64,000 nucleotides of DNA from Pseudomonadota bacterium (GTDB lineage: Bacteria > Pseudomonadota > Gammaproteobacteria > Burkholderiales > Rhodocyclaceae), in contig JAFEDI010000082.1 in assembly GCA_018241725.1 (NCBI GenBank), positions 1 through 64,000 on the forward strand, written 5' to 3'. Below are positions 17,702 through 26,337 of the stretch, one piece after another. The notes below the pieces were generated by a model. It did no database searches. It saw only the letters and a list, made by a program, of their open reading frames with translations, and had not been told where the DNA came from. The translations under genes were made by a program, and so were the position numbers. Each line of letters opens with the position of its first letter. Position 1 is the stretch's first letter.

Positions 17702-17774
17702 CTGTGGGGGCGAATTCATTCGCCCGCGGTGGTCCACACCATGCACGACGGGCGAATGAATTCGCCCCCACAGG
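17702..17774. repeat. REP-like inverted pair (BIME-like), copies 4 and 5
   Basis: Copy 4 (17702-17728) contains GGGGGCGAATTCATTCGCCC; copy 5 (17750-17774) contains GGGCGAATGAATTCGCCCCC. They face each other across 21 bases, and the flanks also mirror (TGTGG on the left, CCACAGG on the right). The unit lies between convergent genes (lysR and eamA). Confidence 0.7.
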
Positions 17775-17826
17775 CCATCCCCACAGTCCATCCCCGCAGG
17801 CCATCCCCGCAGGCCATCCCCGCAGT
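17775..17826. repeat. Four tandem 13-bp repeats
   Basis: Units CCATCCCCACAGT, CCATCCCCGCAGG, CCATCCCCGCAGG and CCATCCCCGCAGT follow copy 5 of the REP-like element without a gap. The first unit resembles the flank of that element, so slippage from its edge is a likely origin. Confidence 0.8.
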
Positions 17827-17853
17827 TCGTCACCCTCAACAGGGCATCCCGCA

Positions 17854-18765
17854 TCAACCCTTCCGCGGCGGCAGCGCGCACAGCACGGCGCCGGCCGACA
17901 CCACCAGGATGCCGACGATCACGCGCGGGCCGATGGCTTCGTCGAGCAGCAGCCAGGCGCCCACCGCCGAGACGCCCGGCACCAGGGCCAGCATCATCGA
18001 GGCCTGGCAGGCGCCGATCTTGTGGTTGGCGTAGCTGTACATGCTGCCCGCCAGCAGCGCCGCGACGACGCCCTGGTAGACACATTGCAGCGCGACCTCC
18101 CCGGCCGATGCCAGCAAGACCGCCTTCGGCAGCCACAGCAGGTACACCGGCAGGTAGGCCACGCAGGAAAAGCTCGCCACGCCGGTGATCGCCAACCACG
18201 GGCGAACCTGCCAGCGGCGCATCAGCAGACCGAAGATTGCCCAGGTCAGCGCTGCTGCGAAGAACAGCAGATCGCCGATCCACTGGGCCCCGCCACGCCC
18301 GGCCACCACGCTGTCGTAGCCGATCAGCACCAGCCCGCAGGACGACAGCAGCAGCGCCAGCGCGATGTGACGGGCGAGCCGGAAACCGGCCAGCACGGCG
18401 ACGATGACGATGGTCCAGAACGGGATGCCGCCATTCACGAAGACGCCGGCGTGGGCGGTCGGCGCGAAGGCGAAGCCGGAATACACCAGCAGCCCGTAGC
18501 CGAGCCCGCCGAACAGGGCCAGCGCCATGTAGCGCGGCCAGTCGGCCGGCTTCACGCGGACCAGGAAGAAGGGCAGCGCGATCAGCCCGGATACGCCGAA
18601 GCGCATCGCTGCGATGTCGAAAGGCGTCAGCACGCCCTTGCTGCCGAGGCGGGACACGATGTTGAAGCCCGACCAGCACAGCACCACTACGCCGGCAGCG
18701 AGCAGGCCCTTGGTGTGGTCGGACAGGCCCGGACGGTCGGAAACGAGGTGATCGGCGGAATTCAT
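17854..18765 (-). CDS. EamA/DMT-family exporter
   Basis: 303 residues with ten predicted membrane helices in two EamA halves (VVVLCWSGFNIVSRLGSKG in the first, MLALVPGVSAVGAWLLLDE in the second). Family members export amino acids or other small metabolites; the substrate is unknown. ATG 18765 is taken because an upstream extension would overlap the hairpin after the DUF934 gene. It could be read through from cysI-DUF934, which would suit a cysteine-type metabolite exporter, but this is speculation. Confidence 0.85.
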   Translation of the reverse strand: MNSADHLVSDRPGLSDHTKGLLAAGVVVLCWSGFNIVSRLGSKGVLTPFDIAAMRFGVSGLIALPFFLVRVKPADWPRYMALALFGGLGYGLLVYSGFAFAPTAHAGVFVNGGIPFWTIVIVAVLAGFRLARHIALALLLSSCGLVLIGYDSVVAGRGGAQWIGDLLFFAAALTWAIFGLLMRRWQVRPWLAITGVASFSCVAYLPVYLLWLPKAVLLASAGEVALQCVYQGVVAALLAGSMYSYANHKIGACQASMMLALVPGVSAVGAWLLLDEAIGPRVIVGILVVSAGAVLCALPPRKG

Positions 18766-18786
18766 CGGCAGGCCTTCGGCAATGTG

Positions 18787-18805
18787 GCCGGGGCGGCACC
18801 CCGGC
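18787..18805 (-). terminator. Hairpin after the DUF934 gene
   Basis: GCCGGGG, loop CGGCA, CCCCGGC: a perfect 7-bp GC stem just past the minus-strand DUF934 stop codon. No T-run, so termination is uncertain. Confidence 0.35.
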
Positions 18806-18812
18806 TCAGTTT

Positions 18813-19325
18813 TCACTCAACGCTCTCATTGTGGCGCAAGCCTCCGCTTTCCCCGCGTCCGCCCAGCGGCGCCCAGGAATAATCCGCAAAGGCTGTCCGG
18901 GCCTCGTCCACCGCCTGGTCGGTGCGCAGCGCGAAGGCATCGAAGCCGCAGCGATGCAGGAAGTACAGCTGATCCCGCAACACATCGCCGACCGCCCGCA
19001 GCTCGCCGCGGTAGCCGTGTCGGCTGCGCAGCAGGCGGGCCAGGGAGTAGCCGCGCCCGTCGGTGAACACCGGAAAGTGGATCGCGATCAGCGGAATGTC
19101 GTCCAACCACGGCAGCACCGCGTCGAGGCCATCTTCCGCCACCAGCAGCACGCCGGCCCGCCGCGGGTCGAGCTCCGCCCGATGGCTCAGCCACAAGGGC
19201 AAGGGCAGCAGCAGCGGACCGCCCGCCGCCATGCATTCGGCGATGTGGGCGGGGCTGGCATCGGCGGCAACGCTCTGCCAGCGATCGGCGACGATTTCGC
19301 CGTGCTTGAGGATCGCGACGCTCAT
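18813..19325 (-). CDS. DUF934 protein linked to sulfate assimilation
   Basis: 170 residues. DUF934 proteins are almost always encoded beside assimilatory sulfite reductase in beta- and gammaproteobacteria, and are thought to be a small accessory or electron-transfer partner. Visible features are LIAIHFPVFTDGRGYSLARLLR and a C-terminal FLHRCGFDAFALR. The start overlaps the cysI stop by four bases, so the two are translationally coupled. No cofactor motif is apparent. Confidence 0.85.
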   Translation of the reverse strand: MSVAILKHGEIVADRWQSVAADASPAHIAECMAAGGPLLLPLPLWLSHRAELDPRRAGVLLVAEDGLDAVLPWLDDIPLIAIHFPVFTDGRGYSLARLLRSRHGYRGELRAVGDVLRDQLYFLHRCGFDAFALRTDQAVDEARTAFADYSWAPLGGRGESGGLRHNESVE

Positions 19326-20980
19326 GCCCCACCTCCGTATACGCGGGTCTTGAAGGGTTCGAGGCCGAGGCGCTCGACCGCGTCGATGAAGATCTCCCCT
19401 TCGTGCCGCAGGGCCAGGTACACCTCCAGCAGGCGCTGGATCACGTAGGGAATCTGCTGGGCCGCGAAGGCCGGGCCGATCACCTTGCCGATGGCCGCCC
19501 GCGTGCCTTCCCGGCCGCCTATCGTGACCTGGTAATACTCCTCGTTGTTCTTGTCCACGCCAAGGATGCCGATGTGCCCGATGTGGTGGTGGCCGCAGGC
19601 ATTCACGCAGCCGGACATGTTGAGCTCCAGCGGCCCGATGTCGAACTGGTAGTCCAGGTCCTCGAAGCGCTGCTGGACAGCAGCCGCCACCGGGATCGAG
19701 CGCGCATTGGCAAGGGAGCAGAAGTCCCCACCGGGGCAGCACACCACGTCGGTCAAGAGACCGATGTTGGGCGTCGCCAGGCCCAGCGCCCGCGCGCCCT
19801 CCCACAGGGCCGGCAGGTCGCGGCGGGCGACGTGGGGCAGCACCAGGTTCTGTTCGTGGCTGACGCGGATCTCGCCGGCGCCGAAGCGCTCGGCCAGTTC
19901 GGCCACGCCGTCCATCTGCTCGGCGGTGGCGTCCCCCGGCGGCGAACCGGACTTCTTCAGGGACAGGGTGACGATGGCGCGGCCAGGGTCCCGGTGGGCC
20001 GCCACGTTGCGCTCGACCCAGCGGGCGAAGGCCCGGTTGCCGGCCAGCGCCGCGGCGTAGATCGGGTCGGCGGGATCGGCGGGCGGGAGGTCGTTACGGG
20101 CAAAGAAGGCCTCCATGTCGCGGAAGGTCTGCTCGGCGATCACGCCCTCGCCGCCGCGGCTCCACGCCCATTCGTCTTCCACCTCCTTGCCGAAACCGTC
20201 CAGGGTCAGATCCTTGACGAGGATCTTGATGCGCGCCTTGTACTTGTTGTCGCGGCGGCCGTAGCGGTTATAGACCCGCAGGATGGCCTCGAAGTAATTG
20301 AGCAGTTCCTCCCGCGGCAGGAAGTCCTTGATGCACTGGCCGACCATCGGCGTGCGGCCGAGACCGCCACCGACGAAGACCTGGAAACCGATCCGCCCGT
20401 CCTCCGCCACCCGCGCGCGGGCGCCGATGTCGTGGAAGCGCACCGCCGCCCGGTCCTCCTCGCCGCCGGCGATGGCGATCTTGAACTTGCGCGGCAGGAA
20501 CAGGAACTCCGGCGCCAGCGTGGACCACTGGCGGACGATCTCGCAGTAAGGGCGCGGGTCGAACAGCTCGTCGGCAGCCACCCCGGCGAACTGGTCGGTG
20601 GTGATGTTGCGGATGCAGTTGCCGGAGGTCTGGATCGCGTGCATCTGCACGGCAGCCAGCTCGGCCAGGATGTCCGGCGTCTCCTCCAGGCGCACCCAGT
20701 TGAACTGGATGTTGCTGCGCGTCGTGAAGTGGCCGTAGCCCCGGTCGTAGCGGCGCGCGATGTCGGCCAGCTTGCGCAGCTGGTAGGCCGCCAGCGTGCC
20801 GTAGGGGATGGCGACCCGCAGCATCGGCGCGTGGCGCTGGATGTAGAGGCCGTTCTGCAGACGCAGCGGGCGGAACTCGTCCTCGCCCAGGCGCCCGTCG
20901 AGAAAGCGTGCCATCTGGTCGCGGAACTGGACGACCCGGTCGTCTACCAGGCGCTGGTCGGTTTCGTTGTAGCGGTACAT
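19322..20980 (-). CDS. cysI: Assimilatory sulfite reductase, haemoprotein subunit
   Basis: 552 residues of the nitrite/sulfite reductase family with two ferredoxin-like and two sirohaem/4Fe4S domains. Cluster ligands lie in CCPGGDFC and NMSGCVNACGHHH, giving the C-x5-C and C-x3-C pattern. Sirohaem-binding basic residues occur in GHFTTRSNIQFNW. It reduces sulfite to sulfide with six electrons. No flavoprotein subunit (cysJ) is nearby, as in other betaproteobacteria that use a ferredoxin or DUF934-linked donor. A role in nitrite reduction is less likely. Confidence 0.88.
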   Translation of the reverse strand: MYRYNETDQRLVDDRVVQFRDQMARFLDGRLGEDEFRPLRLQNGLYIQRHAPMLRVAIPYGTLAAYQLRKLADIARRYDRGYGHFTTRSNIQFNWVRLEETPDILAELAAVQMHAIQTSGNCIRNITTDQFAGVAADELFDPRPYCEIVRQWSTLAPEFLFLPRKFKIAIAGGEEDRAAVRFHDIGARARVAEDGRIGFQVFVGGGLGRTPMVGQCIKDFLPREELLNYFEAILRVYNRYGRRDNKYKARIKILVKDLTLDGFGKEVEDEWAWSRGGEGVIAEQTFRDMEAFFARNDLPPADPADPIYAAALAGNRAFARWVERNVAAHRDPGRAIVTLSLKKSGSPPGDATAEQMDGVAELAERFGAGEIRVSHEQNLVLPHVARRDLPALWEGARALGLATPNIGLLTDVVCCPGGDFCSLANARSIPVAAAVQQRFEDLDYQFDIGPLELNMSGCVNACGHHHIGHIGILGVDKNNEEYYQVTIGGREGTRAAIGKVIGPAFAAQQIPYVIQRLLEVYLALRHEGEIFIDAVERLGLEPFKTRVYGGGA

Positions 20981-21002
20981 GGTCTTGTTCTCGGGCGGTG
21001 GC

Positions 21003-22409
21003 TCAGGGCAGCACGAAGGTGCTCTTCTCGCTGACCTGGGTGTCGGGGTCCTGGCGGGCCTTGATCAGGAAGGCGATCGGGCTGGCGCCGGGCTTGGCGG
21101 CATCGGGCGGCGCGGCAACGGTCACGTGGACTTCGCGGATGCCGCCGGCCTCGCCGCTGAAGTGGCTCGCGCCGACCAGCTGGATGCCGGGCAGGCCGCT
21201 CACCGCCACGTCGAAGTCGCGGTCTTCTTCGGCCAGGTTCATCAGCTTGAGGGTGTAGGCGTTCTCGATGAGACCGTCGGCGGTTTCCCGCGACAGGCTG
21301 CCCCGATCACGCAGTACATCCACCAGCAGCAGCGAGCGCTCGCTGAGGGTCCACGCACCGAGGGCCACGAAGACTCCGATCAGCCCGCCATACACCGCCA
21401 GCCGCGGCCGACCGCTGCGCGGAGGCTGGCCGGCCAGCTCGCGCTCCGACGCGAAGCGGATCAGCCCGATGGGCTTGGCCACCTTGGCCATCACCTCGTC
21501 GCAGGCATCCACACACAGGCCGCAGTTGATGCACTGGTATTGCAGGCCGTCGCGGATGTCGATACCGGTCGGGCAGACCTGTACGCAGATGCCGCAGTCG
21601 ATGCAGTCGCCCTTGCCTTGCGTTGTGCCTGGCGCGGCCCCCTGCCCCGCCATCTTCGCCACGGCCGCACCCTTGCGCGGCTCGCCGCGGGCCACGTCGT
21701 AGCTGACGGTACGGGTGGCGCTATCGAACATCACCCCCTGGAAGCGGGAGTACGGGCACATGTGCTGGCACACCGCCTCGCGGGCGAAGCCGGCCTGCAC
21801 GTAAGTGAACAAGCCATAGAAGATCAGCCAGAAGCCTTCCCACGGGCCGACATTCCAGCCTGCGACCGCCGGCAGCAGTTCGCGGATCGGCGTGAAGTAG
21901 CCGACGAAGCTGATCGCCGTCCACGCCGCCACCAGGGCCCACAGCGCGTACTTGGTGCCACGCCGGGCCAGCTTGCCGAGGCTGGGCGGGGCCTGATCGA
22001 GCTTCAGGCGGGCCAGGTGGTCGCCCTCCACCTTCGCCTCGATCCACATGAAGATTTCCGTATAGACCGTCTGCGGACAGGCGAAGCCGCAGAACAGCCG
22101 CCCCGCCATGGCGGTGACGAGGAACAGGCCGGTGGCTGCGAGGATCAGCATGATGGCCAGGAGCAGCGCATCCTGCGGCCACAGCACCAGGCCGAAGAGG
22201 TAGAACTTCTCGTGGGGAATGTCGAACAGCACGGCCTGGCGGCCACCCCACTGGAGCCAGCAGGCCCCGTAGAAAACCAGCTGGGTGAACCACACCATTG
22301 CCCAGCGGATCGTGTTGAATCGGCCGCGCACCTCGCGGGCGTGGATCTTTCCCTTCTTGCGGTACAACTCCAGTTTGGCTTCGCGGACCTTGCTGACAGG
22401 CTTGTTCAT
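21003..22409 (-). CDS. ccoG: Cytochrome c oxidase accessory protein CcoG (FixG)
   Basis: 468 residues. Several N-terminal membrane segments, FCGFACPQTVYTEI and CQHMCPYSRFQG with extra cysteines, then two 4Fe-4S clusters (CIDCGICVQVCP and CINCGLCVDAC), and a periplasmic Ig-like C-terminal domain. CcoG reduces Cu(II) for assembly of cbb3-type oxidases. Start at ATG 22409 with GGAGGA upstream. ccoNOP, its usual neighbours, are absent; instead it precedes cysI by 22 bases. Confidence 0.92.
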   Translation of the reverse strand: MNKPVSKVREAKLELYRKKGKIHAREVRGRFNTIRWAMVWFTQLVFYGACWLQWGGRQAVLFDIPHEKFYLFGLVLWPQDALLLAIMLILAATGLFLVTAMAGRLFCGFACPQTVYTEIFMWIEAKVEGDHLARLKLDQAPPSLGKLARRGTKYALWALVAAWTAISFVGYFTPIRELLPAVAGWNVGPWEGFWLIFYGLFTYVQAGFAREAVCQHMCPYSRFQGVMFDSATRTVSYDVARGEPRKGAAVAKMAGQGAAPGTTQGKGDCIDCGICVQVCPTGIDIRDGLQYQCINCGLCVDACDEVMAKVAKPIGLIRFASERELAGQPPRSGRPRLAVYGGLIGVFVALGAWTLSERSLLLVDVLRDRGSLSRETADGLIENAYTLKLMNLAEEDRDFDVAVSGLPGIQLVGASHFSGEAGGIREVHVTVAAPPDAAKPGASPIAFLIKARQDPDTQVSEKSTFVLP

Positions 22410-22571
22410 CTGGGTATTCCTCCTGGACCGGGAGTAAATCACCGGGAAAGGAATGGAAACAGATTCAGCCTGTCGTGTTTTTCATAGGCACAGAACGTAC
22501 GGTGGCAGATGGCCGCTTGGGGGCCGGCCCCCGTGGGGCCGACTCAATGGTCTGAAGCCTGCGCCCGAGGA

Positions 22572-22600
22572 ACCCGCCCATCCCACCGCGGGTGGCGGGC
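22572..22600 (-). terminator. Nested hairpin after the MocR gene
   Basis: ACCCGCC and GGCGGGC pair (one G-T) around an inner CCACC/GGTGG stem, right after the minus-strand stop codon. Probably ends the mocR message. The rest of the 196-base gap to ccoG holds a second GC palindrome, GGGGGCCGGCCCCC, near 22515. Confidence 0.4.
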
Positions 22601-22605
22601 TCCGT

Positions 22606-24006
22606 CTACAGGAGCGCGCCAAGCGCGGCGACGGCGGCCCGCCCGCGCTGGCCGAGGGGATGGCCGAAGTTGAGACGGATGCAGTGGCCGAACTCGCGCT
22701 TGGCAGAGAAGATCGGGCCCGGCGCAATGCTGATGCCCTGCTCCAGCGCCCGGCGGTGCAGTTCCAGGGCATCGGTGCCGCGTGGCAATTCGAGCCACAG
22801 GAAGTAGCCGCCCTGGGGCCGCGCGAGCCGCGTGGCGGCAGGGAAATGGGTCTCGACGGCAGCCACCAGCGCCGCCTCCTGGGCCGCCAGCGTGCCACGC
22901 AGCTGGCGCAGGTGCTTCTCGTAGCCACCGTGCTTCAGGTAGTCGGCCAGCGCGATCTGCACCGGCACCGTCGTTGCCAGGCTCAGGGACAACTTCTGGC
23001 GCTGGATCGCTGCCGCGTAGCGCCCCGCCGCCACCCAGCCAATGCGGTAGCCCGGCGCCAGGCACTTGGAGAAGGACGACACGTGCATGACCCGCCCATT
23101 CGGGTCCACCGCCTTGGTGCACAGCGGCGCCTCGGCACCGAAGTGCAGCTCGGCATACACGTCGTCCTCGATCAGCGGCACGTCGTGGCGGTCGAGCAAT
23201 TCCACCAGCGCCTGCCGCCGCTCGTCCGGCACCCGTGCGCCGGTGGGGTTGGCATAGTTGAGCATGAACAGGCAGGCCTTCACCGGGTGGTGGCGCAGCG
23301 CGTCCTCCAGCGCCGGCAGGCTCACGCCCTCGCGCGGATGGCTGGGGATCTCGATGACCTTCAGGCCCAGGCGCTCGGCGGCCTGCAGCCCGGCGTAGAA
23401 GGTCGGCGACTCGATGGCGATCAGGTCGCCCGGCCGGGTCACCGCCTGCAGGCACAGGTTCAGCCCCTCCATCGCGCCGGAGGTGATGACGATCTCCTGC
23501 GGCGCCACTGACGCGCCGTGGGCCAGGTAGCGCAGGGCCAGCTGGCGGCGCAGCTCGTCGTTGCCCGGCGGCAGATCGGTGACGGTGGCCAGCGGGTCGA
23601 GGTGGCGCGCGGCGGCGGCCAGGCAGCGCCCGAGCTTGTCGAGGGGGTACAGATAGGGGCTCGGAAAGCTGGAGCCGAGGGGCACCACCGCCGGGTCCTT
23701 GACACTGTCGAGGATCTGGAAGATGAAGTCGCTGACCTCCAGCGCCGTCGAATGGCCAACCGGGTGGGTCATCTCCGGCTCGGCCAGGCGCTGGCCCAGG
23801 CGGGCCCGCACGAAGTAGCCCGACTTGGGGCGCGCGTCGACGAGGCCGCGACTTTCCAGCAGCGCATAGGCCTGGGTCACCGTCACCGGCGCGATGCCGT
23901 TGCTTTTGCAGGCCTGGCGCACCGACGGCAGGCGGTCGCCGGGGCGCAGAACGCCGTCGGCAATCAGGCGGGCGGTCTGTTCGGCAAGATCCTGATAGAG
24001 ACTCAT
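22606..24006 (-). CDS. MocR-type regulator (GntR HTH fused to aminotransferase fold)
   Basis: 466 residues. Residues 1-75 are a GntR winged HTH (LIADGVLRPGDRLPSVRQACKSNGIAPVTV region). The rest is a fold-type-I PLP domain with NYANPTGARVP, the DDVYAEL aspartate and the PLP-binding lysine in SSFSKCLAPGYRIGW. MocR proteins sense PLP or amino compounds and usually regulate a divergent gene. Here the divergent neighbour is a helicase or the short reading frame before it. ATG 24006 gives the normal N-terminus. Confidence 0.88.
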   Translation of the reverse strand: MSLYQDLAEQTARLIADGVLRPGDRLPSVRQACKSNGIAPVTVTQAYALLESRGLVDARPKSGYFVRARLGQRLAEPEMTHPVGHSTALEVSDFIFQILDSVKDPAVVPLGSSFPSPYLYPLDKLGRCLAAAARHLDPLATVTDLPPGNDELRRQLALRYLAHGASVAPQEIVITSGAMEGLNLCLQAVTRPGDLIAIESPTFYAGLQAAERLGLKVIEIPSHPREGVSLPALEDALRHHPVKACLFMLNYANPTGARVPDERRQALVELLDRHDVPLIEDDVYAELHFGAEAPLCTKAVDPNGRVMHVSSFSKCLAPGYRIGWVAAGRYAAAIQRQKLSLSLATTVPVQIALADYLKHGGYEKHLRQLRGTLAAQEAALVAAVETHFPAATRLARPQGGYFLWLELPRGTDALELHRRALEQGISIAPGPIFSAKREFGHCIRLNFGHPLGQRGRAAVAALGALL

Positions 24007-24051
24007 GGGCCGGATGGTAGCAGGCCCGCCCGAGCTTGCAGCACCAACAAA

Positions 24052-24069
24052 GCTGTATACAATTACAGC
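24052..24069. promoter_or_regulatory. Palindrome in the mocR/helicase divergent gap
   Basis: GCTGTA-TACAAT-TACAGC, a perfect 6-bp inverted repeat. The centre contains TATACAAT, which reads as a plus-strand -10 box. This is a plausible MocR/GntR operator that would block or aid a promoter reading toward 24085. Confidence 0.5.
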
Positions 24070-24084
24070 CAAAGAGAGACCATC

Positions 24085-24180
24085 ATGCCCCTTCGTCCGA
24101 TCCCCGCCCAGCACCGCAGCCCCCTCCGCTCGTCCGCCAGCGTGGCCTTCCAGGCTGCCTCATCGAGAGCATCCCGGTGA
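24085..24180 (+). CDS. Possible 31-residue leader peptide
   Basis: ATG 24085 follows AAAGAGAGACC at good distance and opens a 31-codon frame (MPLRPIPAQHRSPLRSSASV...) that ends at TGA 24180, overlapping the GTG start of the helicase by four bases. It has no recognisable homology. It could be a real leader that couples translation to the helicase, or a chance frame in GC-rich DNA. I lean only slightly toward real. Confidence 0.3.
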   Translation: MPLRPIPAQHRSPLRSSASVAFQAASSRASR

Positions 24181-26258
24181 GCGGCACCGCCGACATCGCC
24201 GTGCCCGCCTACCTGGACAGCCTCAACGATGTCCAGCACCAGGCCGCCACCCACGGCGTCGGCACACCGGACGGCGACGGGCCCCTACTGATCATCGCCG
24301 GCGCCGGGTCGGGCAAGACCAACACCCTCGCCCACCGGGTCGCCCACCTGCTGGCCCACGGCGCCGACCCAAGCCGCATCCTGCTGCTGACCTTCTCCCG
24401 CCGCGCCGCCGACGAGCTGGCCCGGCGCGTGCAGCGCATCGCCGCCAAGGTCTCGCCGCGCCATGCCCAGCTGGCCGCCACGGGCTTCCCGTGGGCCGGC
24501 ACCTTCCACAGCGTCGGCGCGCGCCTGCTGCGCGAATACGCCGGCGCCATCGGCCTCGACGCAGCGTTCACGATCCACGATCGGGAAGACTCGGCCGACC
24601 TGATGAACCTGGTCCGCCACGAATTGGGCCTGTCGACCAAGGGCAAGCGCTTTCCACTCAAGGGCACCTGCCTGTCCATCTACTCGGCAGTGGTCAATAC
24701 CCGCGCGCCGCTGACCGATGTGCTGCTGTCCACCTTCCCGTGGTGCGCCGAATGGGCCACCGAGCTGAAGGCCCTGTTCCGCGCCTACGTGGCCGCCAAG
24801 CAGGCCCAGCAGGTGCTCGACTACGACGACCTGCTGCTCTACTGGGCCCAGATGGTCGGCGTGCCGGAACTGGCCGCCGACGTGGGCGGGCGCTTCAGCC
24901 ACGTACTGGTGGACGAATACCAGGACACCAACCGCCTGCAGGCCGAGATCCTGCTCGCCCTCAAGCCCGACGGCCGCGGCCTCACGGTGGTGGGTGACGA
25001 CGCCCAGTCCATCTACAGCTTCCGCGGCGCGACGATCCGCAACATCCTCGACTTCCCCGGCCACTTCAATCCGCCGGCCCGCCAGCTGACGCTGGAGCGC
25101 AACTACCGCTCCACGCAGCCGATCCTGGCCGCCGCCAACGGCGTCATCGGCCAGGCCAAGGAGCGTTTCTGCAAGGACCTGTGGAGCGAGCGCGCCTCGG
25201 CCGAGAAGCCGCGCCTGATCAACGTCCGCGACGAGGCCGACCAGGCCGCCGGCGTCGTCGAGGGCATCCTGGCCCGCCGGGAAGGCGGCCTCCGGCTCAA
25301 GGCCCAGGCGGTGCTGTTCCGCGCCGCCCACCACAGCGTGCGGCTGGAGATCGAGCTGACCCGCCGCAACATCCCCTTCGTGAAGTTCGGCGGGCTCAAG
25401 TTCCTCGAGGCCGCCCACGTCAAGGACGTGCTGGCCATCCTGCGCTGGGCGCAGAATCCCCGCGACCGGGTGTCCGGCTTCCGCGCCATCCAGCTGCTGC
25501 CCGGCCTCGGGCCGAAATCCGCCGGACGCATTCTCGACAACCTGCAGGCCGCCCCGCCCGGCTGCCTGCTGCTCGCCGAACAGCCGGTACCCGACGGTGC
25601 ACGCCTGAACTGGCGGGAATTCGCCGCGCTGGTAGAAGGGCTGGCCGAGGCCGGCGCCTGGCCCACGCCCGTCGAGAAACTGGCCTTATGGTACGAAGGC
25701 CAGATGGAGCGCCTGTTCGAGGATTTCAGCGTGCGCCAGGCCGACATCCAGCAGCTGGTGCGCATCGCCGGCACTTACCCGAGCCAGGAACGCTTCCTTA
25801 CCGAGCTGACCCTCGATCCACCCGACGCCACCAGCGACGAGTCCGGCAAACCGCTGCTCGACGAGGACTACCTGATCCTGTCCACCATCCACTCGGCCAA
25901 GGGCCGCGAATGGCCGGCGGTGTCCCTGCTCAACGCGGTGGACGGCTGCCTGCCCTCCGACCTCGCCACCGGCAGCGAACGGGAGATCGAGGAGGAGATG
26001 CGCCTGCTCTACGTGGCGATGACCCGCGCCAAGGACCATCTCGATCTCTACGTGCCGCAACGCTTCTACGTCAGCGGCCAGTCCTCCACCGGCGACCGCC
26101 ACGTATACGCCAGCCGCACACGCTTCATCCCCAACAAGCTGCTCGAGCGCTTCGAGACCTGCACCTGGCCCGAGGCCACCCCCGAAACCCCGGCCAAAGC
26201 CGAAACCCGCCAGGCAGCGATAGATCTGGCCGCGCGCATGCGCTCCATGTGGGATTGA
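24177..26258 (+). CDS. UvrD/Rep-family ATP-dependent DNA helicase
   Basis: 693 residues, superfamily 1A helicase. Motifs in order: Q-like VQHQAAT, I AGAGSGKT, Ia TFSRRAADEL, II DEYQDTN, III GDDAQSIYSFRGA, IV RNYRST, V TIHSAKGREWPAV, VI LYVAMTRAKDHL. It unwinds DNA 3' to 5' with ATP, in repair or replication restart. GTG 24177 is chosen because no ATG lies between it and motif Q and it overlaps the preceding short frame. It is shorter at the C-terminus than UvrD (about 720), so it is a separate paralogue. Confidence 0.9.
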   Translation: MSGTADIAVPAYLDSLNDVQHQAATHGVGTPDGDGPLLIIAGAGSGKTNTLAHRVAHLLAHGADPSRILLLTFSRRAADELARRVQRIAAKVSPRHAQLAATGFPWAGTFHSVGARLLREYAGAIGLDAAFTIHDREDSADLMNLVRHELGLSTKGKRFPLKGTCLSIYSAVVNTRAPLTDVLLSTFPWCAEWATELKALFRAYVAAKQAQQVLDYDDLLLYWAQMVGVPELAADVGGRFSHVLVDEYQDTNRLQAEILLALKPDGRGLTVVGDDAQSIYSFRGATIRNILDFPGHFNPPARQLTLERNYRSTQPILAAANGVIGQAKERFCKDLWSERASAEKPRLINVRDEADQAAGVVEGILARREGGLRLKAQAVLFRAAHHSVRLEIELTRRNIPFVKFGGLKFLEAAHVKDVLAILRWAQNPRDRVSGFRAIQLLPGLGPKSAGRILDNLQAAPPGCLLLAEQPVPDGARLNWREFAALVEGLAEAGAWPTPVEKLALWYEGQMERLFEDFSVRQADIQQLVRIAGTYPSQERFLTELTLDPPDATSDESGKPLLDEDYLILSTIHSAKGREWPAVSLLNAVDGCLPSDLATGSEREIEEEMRLLYVAMTRAKDHLDLYVPQRFYVSGQSSTGDRHVYASRTRFIPNKLLERFETCTWPEATPETPAKAETRQAAIDLAARMRSMWD

Positions 26259-26337
26259 CCCGCAAGATTTGACCGGCGGCATTGACCGATACGGAGCACC
26301 CGCCTAGTCTCGAAAGGCCTCCCGACGCCTTTCGACG

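Noticed and set aside
17775..17826. Short repeats that could suggest a CRISPR array
   Set aside because: Units are 13 bp, directly joined and have no spacers.
22500..22560. GGGGGCCGGCCCCC palindrome as a regulatory site
   Set aside because: It is a simple GC-rich palindrome in a 3' gap with no promoter next to it; at most a hairpin.
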